In this document: positions 54,166 to 62,906 of the stretch, in pieces
Layout of the letters: each line of letters starts with the position of its first letter
Position numbering within the stretch: position 1 is the stretch's first letter
Source: Qipengyuania gaetbuli
GTDB taxonomy: Bacteria > Pseudomonadota > Alphaproteobacteria > Sphingomonadales > Sphingomonadaceae
DNA length: 64,000 nt
Assembly: GCF_020524765.1 (NCBI RefSeq)
Contig: NZ_JAIVLR010000001.1
Location: forward strand, 248,001 to 312,000
Reading direction: 5' to 3'
Notes under the pieces: model-generated
What the model was told of the DNA's origin: nothing
Databases searched by the model: none
Seen by the model: only the letters and a program-made list of their open reading frames with translations
Translations under genes and position numbers: made by a program

Positions 54166-54261
54166 GCAATATCGATCCCACGGTCGGCATGATGCCAGTC
54201 CCGGTGGGATTATCTGCCAAAGAAGCGCAAACCCGCCAAGCGGTTTCGCGCGACCACAACC

Positions 54262-54540
54262 CTACCGGAAATTGTCGGCGTAGGCCTGCAGCTTGAGGCT
54301 CTTGGGCGGCGTTGCGTGAACGCGTGCGACAATGCCGTATTTTTCGGCATAGGCCTTGGCGGCATCCTTGGTCGGGAAGGTAAGCTGCACCTGCACCTGC
54401 GTGTCGCCGCTGCCGGTCCAGCCCATCAGGGGGTCCGCCTTGCGCGCTTCGGACTGCTCGAATTCGAGCACCCACTCGTCGGTCCGGGCCTTGCCGGACT
54501 GCATCGCATTTTTCGGTCGCTGGTAGATTCGTGCCGCCAT
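54262..54540 (-). CDS. NDUFS4-like (ETC complex I subunit) protein
   Basis: The 92-residue protein matches the bacterial NDUFS4/ETC_C1 subunit family: ARIYQRPKNAMQSGKARTDEW, PLMGWTGSGDT, and FPTKDAAKAYAEKYG. In alphaproteobacteria it is an accessory subunit of NADH:quinone oxidoreductase, often far from the nuo operon, as here. Confidence 0.9.
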   Translation of the reverse strand: MAARIYQRPKNAMQSGKARTDEWVLEFEQSEARKADPLMGWTGSGDTQVQVQLTFPTKDAAKAYAEKYGIVARVHATPPKSLKLQAYADNFR

Positions 54541-54558
54541 AGTGGCCGCTCCCCTAAT

Positions 54559-56985
54559 TCAGCCCTCGCTTTTTGAAAAGGCGTTCTTGGTCTTCAAACT
54601 CGGCTTTTCGGTCCACGGTTCCTCCGGCCAGCGGTGCTTGGGATAGCGGCCCTTCATGTCCTTGCACACGTCCGACCAGCTGCCGCGCCAAAAGCCCGGC
54701 AGGTCGCGCGTGGCCTGGATGGGTCGGCCTGCGGGACTGGTGAGCTTGAGCAGCAGCGGCGTGTCGCCGACCATCGGATGCCGCTCGAGCCCGAACAGCG
54801 CCTGCACCCGCACTTCCGTGCAGGGCGCATCGTCGCCGGTGTAGTCGATGGCGTGGGTGGTGCCTGCAGGCGAGGTGAACTCGCGCGGCGCTGCCCTGTC
54901 GAGGCGCTGGCGTTCGTTCCAGTCGAGCATCCCGAGCAAGGCATCGACAAGCCTGCCCTTGGGAATGTCGAGGTCGCGGCGCCCCGCCAGCAGCGGTGCG
55001 AGCCAGAGATCGGCCTGGCCAGCCAGAGATGCCGGATCCAGGGCTCCAATCGCGGCATAGCGGGCCCGTGCCGCCAATTCCCGCGGGACCAGCTTTCCCA
55101 TGTCTTCCAACGCTTTTTCCACAAGGCTGTCCACAATCGCCGCCTCGTCGGGCGCAGGATCGGGTCCGGTGGCAAGCGTTATCGCGCCAAGCCTGCGTTC
55201 AAGCCGCGCCTCGATCCGGTTGCCGTTCCAGCGGATGACCGATCTGCGCTCGATCCGCTCGGGCAGCCAGCGTTCGAGGTCCTTCTCGTCAAGCGCGGTG
55301 GCCGCAGTGATCCGCGCGCCCTTCGCCTGCCCTTGTGCATCGCCGATGACGAGGAAATCCGCCCGGGCGAGCGAAGATGCCGGATCAAGCGCGAAGCCGC
55401 GCCCTCCCGCCGCGATCCAGCTTTCGCCGGACCCGTCGCGGCGCTTAGCGATGAATTCGGGTCTGCCAGCAGCCAGCAGGATGGCGAGCGGGACATCCTC
55501 GCGCGGCCGCTTGCCGACCAGTTCGCGGGCACGCTCCGCCCAGCGCGCAGCGAGCTTGCGGCTTGCATCCGCTCGGCCGGAACGGTCGGTGTTCCAGCGC
55601 GAAAGCCGCGCTTCGAGGTCTTCGCCGCGTCCGCCCAGCCCGCGTTCCTGCAACAGCAGGGCGAGCCGCGCCGCCTCGCCCTCGCAGCCGTGCTCCGCCC
55701 CGAACAGCAGCATCGCGGCAGAGGCCGGGTCGAGCGGGAGCGCGGCCATCTGCTGCCCACGCGCCGTGATCTTCCCGTCACCGTCTAATGCGCCAAGTGC
55801 CTGCAACGTCGCCCTCGCCGCGGCGACAGAGGGCGCGGGAGGCACGTCGAGCCACGGCAGCGATGCAGGATTGCTCGCCCCCCATTTCGCCAGCGTCAAA
55901 ACCAGCGGGGCGAGGTCCGATGTCGCCATTTCCGGCGGGTCGAATGCGGGACGCCCCGCATGGCCACCCTCCTCCCACAGGCGATAGGCGACACCCGGCC
56001 CTTGCCGCGCTGCACGGCCTGCGCGCTGGGCCGCGGCAGCCTGGCTCGCGCGGTGAGTGACGAGGTGCGTGGTCCCCGCAGCCCGGTCGAATTCCGCACG
56101 GCGTGAGAGGCCTGCATCGACGACGACGGATACCCCGTCGAGCGTCAGCGATGTCTCCGCAATCGCGGTGGCAAGTACGATGCGCCGGCGTCCCTCAAGA
56201 TCGCGGCGGATCGCGGCGCGCTGCTCGGCAGGCTGGACCTGCCCGTGAAGCGGCAGGACGAGCGCGGTCGGGAGCCGAACTTCCAGCCGTTCCCGCGTGC
56301 GTTCGATTTCCCCCACGCCGGGCAGGAAGGCGAGGATATCACCATCCTCCTCGCGCCAGGCCTGCGAGATGGCTGCCGCCATGGCGTCTTCGACCCGTTC
56401 TTGCGGTGAGGAACCAAGCCAGACGGTCCGCAGCGGGTAGGCTCGCCCCTCGCTTTCGACGACCGGCGTCCCTTCGCCGACCAGCGAAGCGAACCGCGCG
56501 CCGTCGATCGTCGCCGACATGACCAGAACGCGCAAATCCTCGCGCAGCACGGCGCGGCTTTCCAGTGCGAGCGCAAGGCCGAGATCGCTGTCGAGGTGCC
56601 GCTCATGCGCCTCGTCGAACAGCACGGCCGAAACGCCGGAGAGATCGGGATCGTCGAGGATCATGTTGACGAAGATCGCCTCCGTCACGACCAGCACGCG
56701 AGTCGCGGCGCTGCGCTTGCTGTCGAGGCGCGTCAGGTAGCCGATCGTCTGGCCCGCCTTCTCGCCCAGCAATTCGGCCATGCGTTCGGCCGCTGCACGC
56801 GCGGCAACGCGGCGGGGCGAGGTCAGGATGACGGTCCCCTCGCACCAGTCCTCGCCCAGCAGGGCCGGCGCCACGGCAGTCGTCTTGCCCGCCCCCGGCG
56901 GAGCGACGAGCACGGCGCCGGTGCCGCTGCGCAGTGCCGCCAGCAGGTCCGGCAAGACAGCATGGATGGGGAGATCGTCGGCCAC
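54559..56985 (-). CDS. hrpB: ATP-dependent helicase HrpB
   Basis: From GTG 56985 the protein has 808 residues, the usual HrpB length. It shows the DEAH-box motifs: GAVLVAPPGAGKTT, TSPRRVAARAAAERM, DEAHERHLDSDL (DEAH), SATIDG and QRAGRAARQGPG, with the HrpB-specific C-terminal domain (RPIQATRDLPGFWRGSW). Its cellular role is poorly known. The frame is open to 57246; ATG 57051 near MCEKAG is another start. Confidence 0.92.
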   Translation of the reverse strand: MADDLPIHAVLPDLLAALRSGTGAVLVAPPGAGKTTAVAPALLGEDWCEGTVILTSPRRVAARAAAERMAELLGEKAGQTIGYLTRLDSKRSAATRVLVVTEAIFVNMILDDPDLSGVSAVLFDEAHERHLDSDLGLALALESRAVLREDLRVLVMSATIDGARFASLVGEGTPVVESEGRAYPLRTVWLGSSPQERVEDAMAAAISQAWREEDGDILAFLPGVGEIERTRERLEVRLPTALVLPLHGQVQPAEQRAAIRRDLEGRRRIVLATAIAETSLTLDGVSVVVDAGLSRRAEFDRAAGTTHLVTHRASQAAAAQRAGRAARQGPGVAYRLWEEGGHAGRPAFDPPEMATSDLAPLVLTLAKWGASNPASLPWLDVPPAPSVAAARATLQALGALDGDGKITARGQQMAALPLDPASAAMLLFGAEHGCEGEAARLALLLQERGLGGRGEDLEARLSRWNTDRSGRADASRKLAARWAERARELVGKRPREDVPLAILLAAGRPEFIAKRRDGSGESWIAAGGRGFALDPASSLARADFLVIGDAQGQAKGARITAATALDEKDLERWLPERIERRSVIRWNGNRIEARLERRLGAITLATGPDPAPDEAAIVDSLVEKALEDMGKLVPRELAARARYAAIGALDPASLAGQADLWLAPLLAGRRDLDIPKGRLVDALLGMLDWNERQRLDRAAPREFTSPAGTTHAIDYTGDDAPCTEVRVQALFGLERHPMVGDTPLLLKLTSPAGRPIQATRDLPGFWRGSWSDVCKDMKGRYPKHRWPEEPWTEKPSLKTKNAFSKSEG

Positions 56986-57215
56986 GAAACGGCTCTTTGC
57001 ACAGCGACGGCTCTTGCGCAGCCCCTCCCTGCCCGCTTTTTCGCACATCGGATTGAAATACCACACGAACCTCCACCTGTTTGCAGAAACGGCAGAAATG
57101 CTGGTATTTCCCCCGCTCCTTGCTCTTTCATTCGGGTGGAGGGGGTGAGGTCGTCCCGGGCTCCGGACAGCGCAAAGGCGCACGGCGGGACACCTGTAAA
57201 GCAAGGGAGAAAACC

Positions 57216-58022
57216 ATGAAGAAGATGATGACCGCCCTGGCGGCATTTACCCTCGTGGCGGGGGCAACCGCCTGTTCCGAAACTGCGGATACGGAGGCGG
57301 CCAGCACGGAAGCAGGCTCCATCGCCGGCGAATGGAAGGCCGATATCGAATCGGCCAGCTTCGAAAACGACAACCGCGACTGGGTGCTCGCCGACGGCCA
57401 GTACCAGTGCAACAGCTGCCTGCCGCCCTACGGCTTCGCCGCAGACGGTAAATGGCAGACGGTCGACCGTCCGGGTACAGACAGCCAGATGATCGAGGTC
57501 GTCGACGAACGCACGGTCAAGTTCTCCAGCCGCTTCAAGGGCGAGGACACCGGCAGTTCGACCATGACCATCAGCGAAGACGGGCAGACCGCAACGGTCG
57601 AATGGACCGACCTGTCCGGCGACACTCCGGTCAACGGCAAGTCGACCTTCACGCGCACCGCAGCCGGTCCGGATGGCTCGCACGCCATGTCGGGCAAGTG
57701 GACGACGGCGAACATCGATTCCATCGACGAAGCCGGCCTCAAGTTCACCTTCGCGCTCGAGGGCGATACGCTGAGCAACAGCGGCAATGGCAGCAGCTGG
57801 ACTGCCAAGCTCGGCGGTGAACCGGTGGCGATCGAAGGCGACAATTCGGGCACCATGGTCGCGGTCGAGAAGACCGGCGACAACAGCTACCGCGAAACCT
57901 ATTCGCGTGACGGGGAAACGCTTTCCGTCACCGAACTGACGGTCGAGGGCGACAAGCTCAAGGGCGTCAGCACGGATTCGCGCGACGGCAGCAAGGTGAC
58001 CTGGACCGCAACGCGCCAGTAA
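57216..58022 (+). CDS. Lipoprotein of unknown function
   Basis: From ATG 57216 (GGGAGA upstream) the 268-residue product has a lipoprotein signal with lipobox ATAC and a threonine/serine-rich acidic spacer. The mature part is made of two similar beta-rich segments, each with a W-K/W-T motif and a xVDERTVKFSS or VTELTVEGDKL strand, which look like an internal duplication. No family recognised. Confidence 0.7.
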   Translation: MKKMMTALAAFTLVAGATACSETADTEAASTEAGSIAGEWKADIESASFENDNRDWVLADGQYQCNSCLPPYGFAADGKWQTVDRPGTDSQMIEVVDERTVKFSSRFKGEDTGSSTMTISEDGQTATVEWTDLSGDTPVNGKSTFTRTAAGPDGSHAMSGKWTTANIDSIDEAGLKFTFALEGDTLSNSGNGSSWTAKLGGEPVAIEGDNSGTMVAVEKTGDNSYRETYSRDGETLSVTELTVEGDKLKGVSTDSRDGSKVTWTATRQ

Positions 58023-58044
58023 GCCAAAGGGCCAATAGACGAAG

Positions 58045-58075
58045 CCCCGGTCCTGCATTGCGCAGGGCCGGGGTT
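58045..58075. terminator. Bidirectional hairpin terminator
   Basis: CCCCGG(T)CCTGC...GCAGG(G)CCGGGG followed by TTTT between the lipoprotein gene and the convergent prenyl synthase gene. Confidence 0.8.
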
Positions 58076-58085
58076 TTGCTTGGGA

Positions 58086-59102
58086 TCAATAGCCGCGCGA
58101 AACTGCGAAAAGGGCAGCCTGCGTCATCGCCTGGCGCGCCTTGCCGTCGGGGAAGATCGACAGCGCGTCGATCGCGCGCTGGGCAAAGTGCCGCGCCCGC
58201 GCCTTGGTATCGGCCACGGCATTGTGGCTGTCGATCAGGCGGATCGCTTCTTCGAGATCGGCATCGCTGGTCCGGAAACCGCCGATGGCGGCTTTCCAGA
58301 AAGCGCGTTCCTCCTCGTTGCCGCGCGCATAGGCGAGGATGACCGGCAGGGTCATCTTGCCTTCGCGGAAATCGTCGCCGCGATCCTTGCCCATCTGCGC
58401 TGCATCGGCATCGTAATCGAGCGCATCGTCGACCAGCTGGAAGGCAACGCCCAGGTTGCGGCCGTATTCGTCGAGCGCGCGTTCCTCTTCCTCGTTGCAC
58501 TCCGCCACCACGGCGGCGATCCGGCTGGCGGCTGCAAACAGCGCCGCGGTCTTGGCGCGGATGATGTGGAGGTAGCGTTCTTCCGAAGTGTCGATCTTGC
58601 GCTGGGCGGTCAGCTGGTCGACCTCGCCTTCCGCGATGATCGCCGAGGCGCCCGACAGGATCTTGAGCACCTTGAGGCTGCCGTCCTCGGTCATCAGTTC
58701 GAAGCTGCGGCTGAACAGGAAATCGCCCACCAGCACAGTGGCAGGATTGCCGAAGATGATGTTGGCCGCAGCCTTGCCGCGGCGCAGGTCGCTGCCGTCG
58801 ACCACGTCGTCGTGCAGCAGCGTGGCGGTGTGGATGAATTCAACCGCAGCAGCCAGCTTGTAGTGGCGCGTGCCGCTGTACCCCACCAGTTCCGCACCGG
58901 CGAGCGTGAGCATGGGACGCAGTCGCTTGCCCCCGCCCGAAATCAGGTGGCCGGCCAGCGCTGGAATGAGCGGCACTTCGCTCTGCATCCGGTCGAGGAT
59001 GACCTGGTTGACCTGGTTCATGCCCGACGCGGTCAGCGCCAGCATCGGCTCGATCGAGGGCTCGGGCCCTTTGCGCGGAAGAGGTACGACGTCGGCTGTC
59101 AT
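58086..59102 (-). CDS. ispB: Long-chain polyprenyl diphosphate synthase
   Basis: From ATG 59102 the 338-residue enzyme has both aspartate-rich motifs of trans-prenyl synthases, LLHDDVVDGSDLRRG and FQLVDDALDYDAD, plus GGGKRLRPML. The alanine-rich residue before the first motif suggests a long product; it should make the side chain of ubiquinone (Q10 in this order by general knowledge). The open frame continues to 59444 across the chorismate mutase gene and is rejected there. Confidence 0.92.
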   Translation of the reverse strand: MTADVVPLPRKGPEPSIEPMLALTASGMNQVNQVILDRMQSEVPLIPALAGHLISGGGKRLRPMLTLAGAELVGYSGTRHYKLAAAVEFIHTATLLHDDVVDGSDLRRGKAAANIIFGNPATVLVGDFLFSRSFELMTEDGSLKVLKILSGASAIIAEGEVDQLTAQRKIDTSEERYLHIIRAKTAALFAAASRIAAVVAECNEEEERALDEYGRNLGVAFQLVDDALDYDADAAQMGKDRGDDFREGKMTLPVILAYARGNEEERAFWKAAIGGFRTSDADLEEAIRLIDSHNAVADTKARARHFAQRAIDALSIFPDGKARQAMTQAALFAVSRGY

Positions 59103-59168
59103 TTCGGCTTGGCCATGGTCTGCACTTGCTTTCTTGGCAAGCGGGGAATTGATGATAGCGTGCTTCAC

Positions 59169-59465
59169 ATGACCAACGCGCCAGCCCAGGATCCGGTCCT
59201 TGCCGGGTATCGCAAGAGCATCGACAATATCGACGCGGCCATCGTGCACATGCTTGCCGAACGGTTCCGCATCACGCAGGCCGTCGGCGCATACAAGGCC
59301 AAGGCAACGCTGCCTCCGGCCGACCCTTCGCGCGAACAGGAACAGATCGCGCGCCTGCGCAGGCTGGCCGAGGAGAGCGAGCTTGACCCCGAGTTCAGCG
59401 AGAAATTCCTGCGCTTCATCATCGACGAGGTGATCCGCCACCACGAACAGGCGCGCGAGGGTTAG
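59169..59465 (+). CDS. Chorismate mutase (AroQ class)
   Basis: The 98-residue all-helical protein has the AroQ motifs YRKSIDNIDAAIVHMLAERFRIT and VGAYKAKA, with C-terminal FIIDEVIRHHEQ. It converts chorismate to prephenate for phenylalanine and tyrosine. It is divergent from the prenyl synthase and ends against the histidine kinase. Confidence 0.9.
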   Translation: MTNAPAQDPVLAGYRKSIDNIDAAIVHMLAERFRITQAVGAYKAKATLPPADPSREQEQIARLRRLAEESELDPEFSEKFLRFIIDEVIRHHEQAREG

Positions 59466-60973
59466 CCTCCGGCGCGTGGCAGGGTTAGGCTGACCAGCAG
59501 CCCGCCCAGGTCCTCGCTTTCGCCGAGCTCCACCGATCCGCCGTAGATTTCGGCAACATCGCGTACGATGGCAAGGCCAAGGCCCGTGCCCGGCTTGCCC
59601 GTGTCGAGCCGTGCGCCGCGGTCGAAGATGCGGGTCCGCTCGCTCGGCGGGATGCCTTCGCCGTCGTCTTCGACCCAGATGGTGCAGTCCTTGGCCTCGC
59701 GGTCGGCATCGATGGTGACGAAGACGCTGCCGCCGCCGTATTTCGCCGCGTTCTCGATCAAATTGCCGAGAATTTCGTCGAGGTCCTGCCGCTCGATCGA
59801 CACGGCGGCCTGCTTGTTGCCGTCGACATCAAAGCGCGTGTTCTCGTAAATGCGCGTAACTGCGCGCAGCACGCTTTCCGCGCTCGGCCAGACATCGGCG
59901 CGCGAATGGCCCGACGCCCTGCGGCCCACTGCCCGTGCACGTGCAAGATGATGCTCGACATGGCGCTGCATCGTCTTGGTCTCGCGGAAGACGAGGTCGG
60001 ACAACTGCGGATCGTTGGCCGTCGCGGCATTGGTCAGCACGGTCAGAGGGGTTTTCAGCGCATGGGCCAGATTGCCCGCATGCATCCGCGCCTCTTCAGC
60101 CTGTTTCTCGCTATGGGCGAGCAAGCCGTTGATTTCCTCCACCAGCGGCTCGACTTCCAGCGGCAGCGGTTCGGTAATCCGGTTGGCCCCTTCGGAGCGC
60201 ATGGACTGGATCGCCGCCCGCACGCGGCGCAGGGGCGAAAGGCCGTAATAGCTCTGAAGCGCGGCCATAATGAGCAGCCCCAAGGCAAGCGCGGCAAAGC
60301 TCCAAACGAGGATGGAGCGGATGCGCGAGATCTGGAAATCCAGTTCCTCGCGCGCCGAGGCTACCGCGAAGGTCCAGCGCGCGTCGCTATCGGGCAGGAT
60401 GACGCTGCGCTCCACGATGCGCAGGGGTTCGCCTGCAAACTGGTAGCTGTCGTAGAAATGCGGATCGTCGTCGAAATGATCCTGCCGCAGCTTCAGCGGA
60501 CTGTCCCACAGAGAGCGGGACAGGGAGGGTTCGAGCGAATCCGAGGTGTAGCCTTCCTGCCCTTCCGCGCTGATCTGGTAGTAGAGCCCGCTGTTGGGCT
60601 CGAGGAAGCGCGGCTCGCCGACCGGGCGGTTGAAGTAGATTTCACCGTCCGGGCCTACTTCGGCCACCACCAGCATGGCGTTGAGAAGATATTCCAGCTG
60701 GTCGTCGAAATTCTTCTCGACCATGCGCGTCAGCGTGCGGTCGAGCGCGAAGCCGCCGCCCAGCAACAGCACCGCGATCCACACCGCGGCGATCGCCATC
60801 ATGCGCTTGGCAAGGCTGCGGCGGGGTGGGCCGGCCGGAACCGTCACCCCCGCGTCTTCGGGCGCAGGCGTATCGGCGGGCGGGGTCACCGCCGCGCGAC
60901 GCGCCTCGGCAGCCGGAGTATCCTCAGGCCCGGGGTGCGTCTGCGGGGTCGTCGAGGCTGTACCCAAGTCCAC
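59462..60973 (-). CDS. Sensor histidine kinase (PhoQ-like)
   Basis: The 503-residue protein has a proline-rich cytoplasmic tail, two membrane helices (near residues 57-78 and 210-232) around a periplasmic sensor of about 130 residues, a HAMP-like segment, the phospho-acceptor box LAHALKTPLTVL and the ATPase motifs (NLIENAAKYGG, DDGEGIPPSERTRIFDRG, GTGLGLAIV). The frame overlaps the response regulator by 50 bases; a later start near MMAIAAVW is possible. Signal unknown. Confidence 0.9.
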   Translation of the reverse strand: MDLGTASTTPQTHPGPEDTPAAEARRAAVTPPADTPAPEDAGVTVPAGPPRRSLAKRMMAIAAVWIAVLLLGGGFALDRTLTRMVEKNFDDQLEYLLNAMLVVAEVGPDGEIYFNRPVGEPRFLEPNSGLYYQISAEGQEGYTSDSLEPSLSRSLWDSPLKLRQDHFDDDPHFYDSYQFAGEPLRIVERSVILPDSDARWTFAVASAREELDFQISRIRSILVWSFAALALGLLIMAALQSYYGLSPLRRVRAAIQSMRSEGANRITEPLPLEVEPLVEEINGLLAHSEKQAEEARMHAGNLAHALKTPLTVLTNAATANDPQLSDLVFRETKTMQRHVEHHLARARAVGRRASGHSRADVWPSAESVLRAVTRIYENTRFDVDGNKQAAVSIERQDLDEILGNLIENAAKYGGGSVFVTIDADREAKDCTIWVEDDGEGIPPSERTRIFDRGARLDTGKPGTGLGLAIVRDVAEIYGGSVELGESEDLGGLLVSLTLPRAGG

Positions 60974-61601
60974 GGATGGTCGTGATCACTTCCGCGCCCA
61001 GCTTCTTGCGGATGCGCGTGACGAAGACCTCGATCGTGTTGGAATCGCGGTCGAAATCCTGATCGTAGATATGCTCGATCAGTTCGGTGCGGCTGACCAC
61101 CTTGCCCTTGTGGTGCATGAGGTAGCTCAGCAGCTTGTATTCCTGCGCGGTCAGCTTGACCGGTTCGCCTGCAAGCGTGACGCGGCCCGAACGCGTGTCG
61201 AGACGCACCTGGCCTGCAGTCAGTTCGCTGGAGGTATTACCCGAAGCACGGCGGATCAGCGCGCGCAGGCGGGCGATCAGTTCTTCGGTCTGGAACGGCT
61301 TGGCGAGGTAATCGTCGGCACCTGCATCGAGGCCTGCGACCTTGTCCGACCAGCTGTCACGCGCGGTCAGCACCAGCACGGGGAACTTGCGGCCTTCCTT
61401 GCGCCACATGCCCAGCACGGTCAGCCCGTCGATTTCAGGCAGGCCGAGATCGAGGATGACGGCATCGTAATCCTCGGTCGAGCCGAGGAAATGGCCGTCC
61501 TCGCCATCGGTCGACAAATCGACTGCATAGCCGTTCTGTTCGAGAGTGGTTTTGAGCTGGAGGCCGAGCGTGGGCTCGTCCTCGACAATCAGGATCCGCA
61601 T
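60924..61601 (-). CDS. OmpR/PhoP-family response regulator
   Basis: The 225-residue protein has a receiver domain with phosphorylation aspartate in AVILDLGLPEIDG, threonine/lysine switch residues (VLTARD, AKPFQ) and a C-terminal winged helix (DSNTIEVFVTRIRKKLGA, IRGLGYSL). It should control promoters together with the kinase downstream. The PepSY protein gene 81 bases upstream is in the same direction and is probably in the operon. Confidence 0.95.
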   Translation of the reverse strand: MRILIVEDEPTLGLQLKTTLEQNGYAVDLSTDGEDGHFLGSTEDYDAVILDLGLPEIDGLTVLGMWRKEGRKFPVLVLTARDSWSDKVAGLDAGADDYLAKPFQTEELIARLRALIRRASGNTSSELTAGQVRLDTRSGRVTLAGEPVKLTAQEYKLLSYLMHHKGKVVSRTELIEHIYDQDFDRDSNTIEVFVTRIRKKLGAEVITTIRGLGYSLDDPADAPRA

Positions 61602-61682
61602 GAATTTCCGTCCTTGTAACCTTTGTGACGCGTGTCGTTCATGTAGATGAACGCGTCAAGATGAACGGAGTTTCTCCGGCGA

Positions 61683-61988
61683 TCAGTTGCTGCGCCGGAT
61701 TACCCGGCCGGTGCGCGCATCGACGTCCACGAACAGCACGCGGCCGTTGCGGATGAATTTGAGGCGATAGGCCACGGCCACACTGTCGTAGGCGGGGCCG
61801 AGATATTCGGCATCGCCCATGGTCGGCAGGATGCGCGCCTCGATCTGGCGGAGCGAAAGCGTGCGGCCCGCGCTCATTTCCTTACGCGCTTCGCCCTGGT
61901 CGGAACGGCTCTGCGCCGCGAGCGGGGCCGCAGCGATCGGGCCGGCGACGAGGCCGACGGCGAGAATGGAGGAGAGCAGGCGTTTCAT
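61683..61988 (-). CDS. Periplasmic PepSY-domain protein
   Basis: The 101-residue product has a signal peptide ending APLAAQ and one PepSY-like domain (LSLRQIEARILPTM...YRLKFIRNGRVLFVDVDARTGRVI). PepSY proteins next to PhoPQ-type systems may act as inhibitors or sensors in the periplasm; here that is inferred from context. Confidence 0.85.
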   Translation of the reverse strand: MKRLLSSILAVGLVAGPIAAAPLAAQSRSDQGEARKEMSAGRTLSLRQIEARILPTMGDAEYLGPAYDSVAVAYRLKFIRNGRVLFVDVDARTGRVIRRSN

Positions 61989-62050
61989 GGTGCCTGTGTG
62001 ACTAATCGCGATCCATTGAACAAGGTGTGAATACTGCCTTTCGCGCCCGT

Positions 62051-62776
62051 TCAGCGGGTCATTTCGTATTTCACCAGCACCGAAACGCCGGTTCCGACCT
62101 CGCCCGGCTCGATCTGGGTCGTCGCATCTGCCGAGACAGCGGTGACCGCGATAGCGCCCTCGCCGCGCATCATCGGGCCGTAGCTCTGGTAACTTTCGGA
62201 CACTTCGAGCAGGCGCACGCCGGTATAGCCGCTCATGCGTGCATATTCCTCGGCCATGGCGCGCCCGCTGGCGAAAGCCGCCTTGCGCGCGGCCTGCTTC
62301 GCTTCCTTGTCGTCCTCCAGCATGAAGTTCGGGCCGTAAATGTTGTTCGCACCCGCGCTGACCAAAGCGTCGAGCACCTCGCCTGCACGTTTGAGGTCGC
62401 GCAGCTTCACGTTGAGCTGGTTGGTCACGTCATAACCCACAAAGGTCGGCTGGCGGCCGTCATTGTTGTACTGGTACTGCGCGTTGAGGTTGAAGTTCGA
62501 GGTCTGGATATCCTTGCGCGCTATGCCGAGCGAACGGAGCTTGTCGATCAGCCGTTCCATCTGCTGCGCGTTGAGGCGCACGGCCTCCTGAGCCGTGGCG
62601 GCCCGCGTGGTCACCCCTGCCCCGACCCCCGCGACATCGGGTGCCGTACGGACCACCTCGTTGACGGTCAGTTCCACTACCGGACCGGTGGCGGCAATCT
62701 GGATCTCGGCTCCCAAGGCAGGCGAAGCGGCGGCAATAGCGGCGATGGCGGCAGCGGTAACGGTGATGCGGGACAT
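62051..62776 (-). CDS. SIMPL-domain (DUF541) periplasmic protein
   Basis: From ATG 62776 the 241-residue product has a signal peptide ending PALGA and the SIMPL domain: VRTAPDVAGVGAGVTTRAATAQEAV, then DIQTSNFNLNAQYQY and a C-terminal VLVKYEMTR. Family members are exported, stress-linked proteins of unknown mechanism. Start chosen by signal peptide. Confidence 0.88.
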   Translation of the reverse strand: MSRITVTAAAIAAIAAASPALGAEIQIAATGPVVELTVNEVVRTAPDVAGVGAGVTTRAATAQEAVRLNAQQMERLIDKLRSLGIARKDIQTSNFNLNAQYQYNNDGRQPTFVGYDVTNQLNVKLRDLKRAGEVLDALVSAGANNIYGPNFMLEDDKEAKQAARKAAFASGRAMAEEYARMSGYTGVRLLEVSESYQSYGPMMRGEGAIAVTAVSADATTQIEPGEVGTGVSVLVKYEMTR

Positions 62777-62906
62777 GGCGTAACTCCTTAAACCTCGGTA
62801 CCTTTTCGGCATTCCCGCTTTACCGATGGCTGAACGGTTCGGTTCCCCGCTTCCCTTGTCGCCGTGAAGCCGTTAGCCAGCCCGAAACGAAATCAGGGGG
62901 ACGAGA